A DNA stretch of 64,000 bases from Tipula vernalis (lineage: Eukaryota; Arthropoda; Insecta; Diptera; Tipulidae), in contig OY282558.1 in assembly GCA_958295665.1 (NCBI GenBank), forward strand, positions 338,679,106 through 338,743,105. The letters are read 5' to 3'. The position numbers were made by a program, and so were the translations under genes. This document shows, in pieces, positions 57,400-64,000 of this stretch. The notes under the pieces are model-generated. The model was not told where the DNA came from. It saw nothing but the letters and a program-made list of their open reading frames with translations, and made no database searches. The first letter of the stretch is position 1, and the number at the start of each line of letters is the position of its first letter.

Positions 57400-58238
57400 G
57401 ATAACTGTTTCTTGTTCCATCGTTTTCCGTCGAATGACAAGATTTCAATCATGCCACAGCCCGGTGCTTCGAGTTTTCCACCGTCTGCAATTTTGATTAT
57501 TCGTTCTGGCTTCAGTTCCAGAAAAGTTCTGAACCAAGCCCTGTTGTGACACATGTGATCACTCGCACCTGTATCCAAAAGCCAACTATCTGATCGTATG
57601 CCCTCTGACGTACACACAAAAGCTTCACCTTCTTTGTCTGAAGTATTTGCTGAAGAGAAAAAACTTTTATTTCCTTTCTCGGGACAAAACCGACGAAAAT
57701 GTCCAATTTTGTGGCACTTAAAACATTTCAATGTTTTCGCTTTGTCAGTTATCTGCTTATTCTTTTCTTGACTTTTGCCTTGTTTGTGCTTTTGAGTTCC
57801 GTGCTTTATTTTTTGTTTTGCAAACAAAGCCTCACTCGATTCTGTCACACCTTTTGCTATCCTGCGATTTTCTTCCATGACTAAGCGTGCACGCAATGTG
57901 TCTAATGTTCGATCCGCTTTGCTTGTCGATTCCCAAGCGCTGCTAAAAGAATTGTATTCATCCGGTAATGCCATGATAATACGCGCAATTATCATTTCAT
58001 CAGAAATATTTTGACCCAAATCGTTCAATTGTTGCACCATTTCTTCCACCTTTGCTATGGATGTCACCATATTTTCTGTTGCATCCTTTCTAATTGAGAA
58101 AAATTTCTGATTAAGCATTAACATGCTTGTTTCATTCTTTTGCTCGAACACTGAATTTAATTTGTCCCACATTGCCTTCGCATTTGTACAATTTCTGATG
58201 TGTGTAACAATGTTACTCGCCACGGTTGTTCCGGTCAT
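57400..58238 (-). pseudogene. Copia gag and protease
   Basis: The frame opens with TVASNIVTHIRNCTNAKAMW and continues LNQKFFSIRKDATENMVTSI and ARIIMALPDEYNSF, the usual Copia capsid region. A zinc knuckle follows (CFKCHKIGHFRRFC, about 57705), then the protease active site WLLDTGASDHMCHN (about 57575). The Met at 58238 is not the true start: the N-terminus of gag is missing at the truncation point. The MITE at 57158-57397 interrupts just after KKQLS. Confidence 0.9.
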
Positions 58239-58239
58239 T

Positions 58240-59246
58240 CACTGGTATTAATTTTTGGATACAATTTTTCCTAATTGAACTATTGTGTGTTGTAAAAGTG
58301 GCGTGAACATAACCATACATAAAATTTACATTTCGAAGAATCTGAGGAAGTGCCATTACATCTTATTGAAATTATACCGTATAATTCAATTACTGGTTTA
58401 TTTACTGGTCGAGAAGGTCATTAGGTTCGTATTTATGCTCGACAATGTGATATTTGCAATGAGGTGACAATTCAGTAGCATGAATCTAAATTCTAGATTC
58501 ATGAACGGTTGACATTTATATAAACAGAACAGCCCTTATTATTCGGTACCTTATGCCACTACCAACAGCCAAAATATAAAAAAATCATCAATTTAGTTTT
58601 TATTCCATTCACGTAATTTTGTACATTTAATCTCCCCATTTTTCCGTGCTTTTAAAATTGCCACAAAAAAATATGTGAAGCGGAACTGTGGCAGAAAGTT
58701 ATTATTCGATTCGGGCAAAATTTGTACACAGTTTAAGACAGTGTCCGAAACCTGTTATAAATATTTGTTTGCACAAATTTTTGACATTTATTTGAAAAAT
58801 AATCCCCTACATTCACAATTTTTTATTGAAATACCCGAATAGTGTAATAATTTTTTTGGTAATTTCCCCACCTATCATGTTTATTTTTCATTTTATTGCA
58901 ATAATTTCCGAGAAATTATAGTTGATTTTGGACAGAAATTGTGGTGGAAGTACCAAAAAGTAAACGTAATGGTGGAAGGGGCAGAAGGGGCTATTTATGT
59001 GTATGCTTATGGCAACCGTTAATATTAATCTGGAAAGGTATAGATTAGTAAAAAAGTCGCATGTCATGCAATACTTCATGTTCTTGAGTTGTTCCTAATA
59101 TACACGTCGAATGAGGGAAATTTATTAATTTGAAATAAAACGCAAAATCGACTACGTCAACCACAATGAAATTGTTTTGTATCTCTCAAAAATTATCGTA
59201 GGAATTTACTGTGATAATTTGGAAATTTTCGTGAAATCAAATTTGT
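58240..59246. other. AT-rich noncoding stretch
   Basis: No protein-like frame, LTR or terminal repeat was found between the truncated Copia gag and the Tc1-like element. Confidence 0.5.
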
Positions 59247-60117
59247 TTAATTGTTTCCCGTAGTTTGGCATAACAGTATGTACAGTAGCGGGAATAGAAA
59301 GTGCAACACCCATAAAATCACAAAAAAACATGTATTTTCCCAATACGACGCACCAGGCTTACGACTGGTTTCACTGCCTTTGTTGGCAATAACAGCTGCA
59401 ATCCTAGTTGGCATGGAGTCAAATAAATCTTGCAGGTACTCGAGGATCAGTTCTTTATACCACACTTCTTCAATTATTGAATTGAGTTTTTTGGTTGATG
59501 ACGGCATCTTTTTATTGAATTTTATCCCCATTATGTGCCAAAAGTTTTCAATGGGGTTCAAATTCGGTGAATTGCCAAGACAATCCAGTGTGGGAATTCC
59601 GTTTTTCAACAAAAAATCTTTAACCTGAAGAAGAGATTAGAGATTATTATTAGAAATAATAATAATTAAACTATTTCTTTTTTTTTATCGTTTAAAATGA
59701 AAAAAAAATAATGCTTACCGTTTTCGCTCGATGAAAAGGGCCGGAATCAACTTGAAAAATCACAGAATCAGCACTCAAAAAATGCATTTCAATAGAAGGG
59801 AACAAATGGTCCTTTAAGATTTTTTTGTAGACTTCTGCGTTCACAGTTCCTTTAATAAAGGCTATTTCTCCAATTCCATGATAGGAAAAACATCACCAAA
59901 CCATTTGGCCCGCTGGATGATTTACTGTTTTTTTTCAGGCACTGATCGCTCAGACGTTCGCCGGATTCGCGCCTGACGTACTGGATTCCATTCGATCCAA
60001 ACAGATTAAATTTACTCTCGTCGGAGAATATAACAGTTTGCCACTGCTGTAGACTCCAACCAGCGTGATTCCTAACCCATTCTAACCGTTTTTGTTTAAT
60101 TTTGATCGTAAGAAATG
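59247..60117 (-). pseudogene. Tc1-like transposase, C-terminal part with a 94-bp intron
   Basis: Minus-strand reading: LTIKIKQKRLEWVRNHAGWS, WQTVIFSDESKFNLFGSN (first catalytic Asp), then decayed middle, QVDSGPFHRAKT, an intron, and VKDFLLKNGIPTLDCLGNSP with NLNPIENFWHIMGIKF. The intron is 59625-59718 (minus strand gtaagc to ttcag). Its removal joins ACG to GTT in frame. Unspliced, it would shift frame. Tc1 transposases are usually intronless. Confidence 0.75.
59625..59718 (-). other. Predicted intron in the Tc1-like transposase
   Basis: On the minus strand GTAAGC starts and a T-rich tract plus TTCAG ends a 94-bp segment that is AT-rich, contains stops and is not a multiple of three. Flanking frames join without loss of residues. 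Confidence 0.7.
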
Positions 60118-60184
60118 TTGTTTTGCCATTTTGCGATCTAATATCACTTAAGTGATATTAGATCGCAAAATGGCAAAACAACAT
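60115..60184. repeat. 70-bp perfect palindrome
   Basis: The centre is between 60149 and 60150 (cactt/aagtg), and both arms are perfectly complementary over 35 bp. The right arm leads into the element, so the left arm is an inverted copy of its first bases. Confidence 0.95.
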
Positions 60185-60341
60185 AATAATGGAGAATCGT
60201 CTAAAACAGTGCGAAACTATTTTAATTTGTATCGTAAACTTGAAAGGAATAAAATAAACCTATTTTCAATAGAAAATGTTACAGTAAGAAATTAATTCCA
60301 AAGTATATCCATATTAAAATCAATAATAAATCAAAAACTGC

Positions 60342-63300
60342 TCAAAATATAAGACATAAAGCAGAACGGATGTGGCTGCACCAGTCACTCAAACAACTAT
60401 ATAGCAAAATAAACGGCCTTACTTTGAAATTATACAACGCACAACTCAACATGTCAAAATGTTTACACCGTGTGGAATATGAATTAATGTTACAAAAAAT
60501 AGATAAAATGGTTAATATTGAAATGAATATAAAGAGAAAATGCATACGAAGAAAACTGGCAAAATTAGTACAGTCAAAATGGACGAGAAACATCAACATT
60601 ACGAATTCATTTTCAACCACAGATAATGAACAAAAGGATAGAAGGTAAAACCAAAATCCCATATAAAATCATAAAAACAACTGAAGCCGCTTTCGTTTGT
60701 TTTTTGTCTTTCTTTTTTACCAACGCCATATTGGTTAGAAAAATTGTTAAATTTGATGTTTTAGTTTCTTAAACTTTACAAGGCAAATTTTGAATAAAAA
60801 AGAAAAGTGTTCTTTCTAAAAATGAATTTATTTGTTAAAAACATGTATAAGTGTTGTGTGTATAAGTCCAAAAATACCCGATATAAAGCAAAAATTGAGA
60901 AAAAAGGGATTACATTTCACCGGTAAATACATTTTTATTTGTTTACAAATATTTACATCACTTGTACACAATGATTTTAAATATTTTCGAATTTTGTACA
61001 CTTATTTTATACACATCAGTAAATTCGCTATGTTTTATAATGTTCTAAACAGACACAAAAAAAAAAATTATTTCATAAAATTGTAATTAAAGTCCAAATT
61101 TCAAGTCTCATTCGAACAAAAATCTTATTTTGACAACTCATATGAATCGCCATTGCAACATGACGAAATCAAAGAAAAAGACCATAGGCGTCTCATTATA
61201 TTCAATATTATGGAAGTTTAATAAACGAGAAAATCATATGAGAAAATGTTATTACAAGTTTTAAAAGTTTCATTACTTTAGCTACGTTGTAAATTGTTAT
61301 TTTTATGTTCATTGCAGTAACTGTAAACTATTATGATAAAAATACTTATGTGTGGCATACTTACACAACACACATAAGAATCATTATCATAATTATGTAC
61401 ACTTATAACAATATTTTTTTTATATTAATTATACTTCTTTAAATCTATTACCCTACATCATACATATATGTAGAACTGTTAAAACATTTTTATTTATATT
61501 GAGATAGATATTTTATAATATAAATAGGAAACATTAAAAAAAATTTGCAACGCCACTGGAAAAAAGAAAACAAAATAATTTGTCGGCCATCATGGTTTTG
61601 TCGACAACGATGATTTTGTCGGCCATCTTGGTTTTTAAATTGCTTCACTAATTTAGTTTAGTTTCTGTTCTCTTTGTAATTTTTCTATGTTTTCAACATA
61701 TACATTCTATAGAAGAATACACAACGAAACAAATATTGCATTCACAGCAGATGAAACAAAATTATTTGAAAAAAGTCTAAAATATAACACCAACCCGTTA
61801 CAAAACCATAAACAAGAAACAAAACAATTGCTAGAAATAGAAAGCACAATAATGAAAACCAAAGATGCGGACAGAGACAACATCAGAAAATCGATTGCAC
61901 ACAAAATTGTGAATAAGCCAATTAATACCAATACAAATAACAGGAAAGATGAAAACCAAATCATAAAACACATTAAATCTAAATTAATTCAAAATAATGC
62001 AATAATCACAAAAGCAGATACAGGAAACACAACTGTCATTCTACACATAGATGCGTACAATAACAAGAAAGACAATTTCATACTTAATAGCAATATACAA
62101 TTAATTGATCAAGATCCCACTGAGAACTACCAGAAAAATATCAATAAAGTCATAAATAGAGCAACCACAGTCTTAACAGCGCAACAAAGCAGACAATCAA
62201 AAATGATAAAACCGAAGGCACCTTTGTTAAAAGGATTAATAAAATTGCATAAAAGGGCATAAAATAGAACAACCCATTAGGCCCCTAGTAAACTTCACAG
62301 TCGCACCATCTTACAACATAGCAAAAATAGCAAATAAATGGCTAGCAGAAAATATCCAGTTTGAAAATAGTTTCTCAATTAAAAATAACATGGAACTAGT
62401 GAATAAAATAAAATCGATAAACATCCCACACAATGCAAAATTCGCATCATTCGACATAACCAATAAAATGTATACCAACATCCCATTAACTGAAACACTC
62501 AATATAACCAAAACACTACTAGAACGAAATAATATAAACAAAACGAAAATCGAAGAAATGCTTAACATCTAAGAAATAACAAATCAAAATTATTTCGAAC
62601 ACAACAAAAAATTCTTCAGACAGGGGGACGGTTTAGCAATGGGTAATCCACTTTCCAACACACTATCAGAGATATTCCTAAACCACTATGAAAAAAAGTA
62701 TATATTTGGTTCTACCAACACTTTTAAAAAGAACATCATTTACTGGTATCGTTATGTTGATGACATCATAATTCTATTCAATGGTACACAAAGACAACTA
62801 ATCGGCTTACATAATTTTCTAAACAGCATCCACAACAAACTAAAATTTACAATAGAAGTAGAAGAAAACAATAAAATCAATTTTCTGGATTTAACAATAA
62901 CACGGGAACATAATGCTCACACATTCAAAATTTTTAGAAAAATAACACAAACCGACCATACAATAAACAACACATCATATCATCCATTCCAACACAAGGC
63001 TGCAGCTTATCAACATATGATATGCAGACTCAATAATTGCATTATCACAAGAAAATTATCAAGAAGAACTGAGTACTATAAAACAAATAGCATACAATAA
63101 CGGGTTTCACTCTAACTTGATTGATCAACTAAATAGAAAATATATAAGAAAACAGCAACACAACAATTTATCTACTCTCTTCGGACAAAATAGAAATATA
63201 GACAGAGAAAATCAAAAATATGTGGTAACAGAATACAACAGAACATATTGTAATATTATCAAACAACCAATAAACCAGGCTGGATATATTTTAGCATACA

Positions 63301-63713
63301 AAACGACTAATAAACTACAACAGAAAATTAACACCAACACCAATACAACCACTGATACAGGAGTATACAATTTAACTTGTAACGACTGTAACATGTACTA
63401 TATTGGGCAAACAGGGCGATCATTCGATAAACGTTTCAAAGAGCATACACAAGAAATTGGAAAACAAAACATACGATCCAATTTTGCAGCTCATCTAACC
63501 GAAGCAAATCATACATATACAGATAAAAACACCAATATGCACATACTCCACAAATTAAGAAAAGGACAAACACTGGATAGAATGGGAGAAATAGAAATAT
63601 ACAGACACAGAAACAATACATTATTGCTCAATGGCAGAGTAAAAAAGAATGAAATATACGACACCATCGTAAAAAGTGGTATAAATAGAAGAGATTCAAA
63701 TAACTCAAATTAG
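60342..63713 (+). pseudogene. Penelope-like RT with GIY-YIG endonuclease
   Basis: Exon 1 (about 60342-60644) encodes a basic helical N-terminus. Exon 2 (61713-63713) has RRIHNETNIAFTADETKLFE, IITKADTGNTTVIL, KAPLLKGLIKLHK, then after a frameshift (about 62262) NKWLAENIQFENSFS, FASFDITNKMYTNIP, a stop at 62570, DGLAMGNPLSNTLSE and the catalytic YRYVDDIIILF. After another shift, 63117-63713 holds YNLTCNDCNMYYIGQTGRSF with KRFKEH, the GIY-YIG nuclease. RT and nuclease together copy and integrate the element. The frame is broken at three places, so the copy is dead. Confidence 0.85.
60645..61712 (+). other. Predicted 1068-bp intron in the Penelope-like gene
   Basis: The donor AG/GTAAAA (60645) and acceptor TTCTATAG (61712) join codons AG and A into AGA, so exon 2 continues in the frame of exon 1 (KDRR then RIHN). 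The interval has no RT-like frame. An alternative is an insertion of other noncoding sequence. No inverted ends or target repeat were seen. Confidence 0.5.
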
Positions 63714-63721
63714 AATAGTTT

Positions 63722-63763
63722 TAAAAGTTGACAAAGCGCGATAAGCGCGAAACTAGTACTTTA
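63722..63763 (+). ncRNA. Hammerhead-ribozyme-like motif at the 3' end of the Penelope-like element
   Basis: Stem I: 63724-63727 (AAAG) with 63759-63762 (CUUU). Core 1: UUGACAA at 63728-63734 in place of CUGAUGA. Stem II: GCGC/GCGC at 63736-63739 and 63745-63748, loop GAUAA. Core 2: GAAA at 63749-63752. Stem III: 2 bp around a 2-base loop, then the cleavage triplet GUA at 63756-63758. Compact type-I hammerheads with tiny stem III are known from Penelope-like elements. Two core bases differ (C3 is U, G8 is A). Confidence 0.55.
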
Positions 63764-63878
63764 CAATATCACAAAAAGAAACAGAAAACTATACATTTTT
63801 GTTAATAAAAATAAAAAAGTCTTTTAAGATAAAAATAGTTTTTCTATATTTTTTCTGAATAAAATAACGTAAAAAATG

Positions 63879-64000
63879 GTTTTTTTGCGGGGGACCTGGC
63901 CATATATCCTTTTTCCCGGAGTCGGTTACGAATCGTATGAACTCCGATGTGTTTGCCGGTTTCTGCGTTGAATTTAGCCCGAATAGCCACAGCAGTTTTA
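63879..64000 (-). pseudogene. Tc1-like transposase, N-terminal side, continues beyond the window
   Basis: Minus-strand reading gives KTAVAIRAKFNAETGKHIGV, then HTIRNRLREKGYMARSPAKK, a Tc1-type DNA-binding end. It connects at the Penelope-like insertion to LTIKIKQKRLEWV at 60117. No lesion is visible in this short piece. Confidence 0.75.

Larger units (their letters stand above)
54100..58238 (-). mobile_element. Copia LTR retrotransposon, 5'-truncated
   Basis: Minus-strand order: gag (58238 to about 57660), protease, integrase, reverse transcriptase, RNase H (54317), polypurine-like tract and 3' LTR. The element stops at about 58240 inside gag, and no 5' LTR is seen upstream to 59240. A MITE (57158-57397) breaks the protease region. 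Stops at 54826 and frameshifts near 56280-56640 add to the damage. Confidence 0.9.
60118..63867 (+). mobile_element. Penelope-like element (3750 bp), 11-bp target duplication
   Basis: It interrupts the Tc1-like transposase. cgtaagaaatg (60107-60117) and cgtaaaaaatg (63868-63878) flank it, one mismatch. Its 5' end is a perfect palindrome (60115-60184). It carries one RT/GIY-YIG gene in two exons and a hammerhead-like motif 3' of it. Inverted or partial terminal copies are characteristic of this class of retroelement. Confidence 0.85.
59270..64000 (-). mobile_element. Tc1-like transposon with intron, split by a Penelope-like element
   Basis: The end near 59275 reads acagtagcgggaatagaaag on the plus strand, like a Tc1 terminal repeat next to TA. 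The transposase on the minus strand is cut at 60117 by the Penelope-like element and resumes at 63868. The other end lies beyond the window. Confidence 0.75.

Noticed and set aside
60203..60225. A second hammerhead copy at the 5' end of the Penelope-like element (gtgcgaaactatt)
   Set aside because: Only GCGAAACTA is shared with the 3' motif. CUGAUGA, stem II and the cleavage triplet are absent.
61570..61640. Direct repeat tgtcggccatc as the border of an insertion within the Penelope-like gene
   Set aside because: Both copies lie close together inside the interval and do not flank it. The splice-site reading explains the interval better.

Overview
This is an AT-rich eukaryotic window in which almost every recognisable gene belongs to a transposable element. 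I see no complete host gene, no tRNA or rRNA gene and no CRISPR. The families present are BEL/Pao and Copia LTR elements, a Jockey-type LINE, P element, several Tc1/mariner lineages, a Penelope-like element with a GIY-YIG endonuclease, a Helitron and CACTA-like elements. Together they suggest an insect, quite possibly a dipteran, but no sequence here fixes the species.

Layout. 72-505 is a 108-bp tandem repeat. 2268-8941 is one Tc1-like copy split by a 5.4-kb CACTA-like element (3080-8493) that carries two genes: a SAM-domain-protein-like gene and a C2H2/transposase gene. 9030-11002 is a decayed P element on the minus strand. 11297-11457 is a strikingly structured stretch containing a hammerhead-like core. 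11893-12121 is a MITE. 13243-20151 is a BEL/Pao element with nearly identical LTRs and a 5-bp target duplication. 20774-32172 is a three-level nest: an outer element with 95-bp inverted ends and a ubiquitin-peptidase-like pseudogene contains a CACTA-like element (about 21129-30617), which contains a second CACTA-like element (22681-26470). 32400-32985 is a degenerate CAACCC-rich tract, and 34955-35390 is another MITE.

35453 to about 42790 is a Jockey LINE on the minus strand, invaded by a second LINE (37533-41081) with an intact 972-codon ORF2. 43800-45860 is a 2-kb TGATGG-type microsatellite. 48168-52139 mixes an unassigned transposon protein, a LINE scrap, a Helitron fragment and a 3' LINE stub with a 12-bp target duplication. 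52446-54063 is a decayed DDE transposon split by a MITE. 54100-58238 is a 5'-truncated Copia element split by another MITE. 59270-64000 is an intron-containing Tc1-like transposase split by a Penelope-like element (60118-63867) that has its own predicted intron and a hammerhead-like motif at its 3' end.

The nesting is what gives base-level boundaries: five insertions sit in reading frames of other elements, so target duplications and termini can be read directly. The most interesting material is the CACTA-like family with its paired SAM-type and C2H2/transposase genes (three copies), the peptidase-carrying inverted-repeat element, and the two hammerhead-like RNA candidates.
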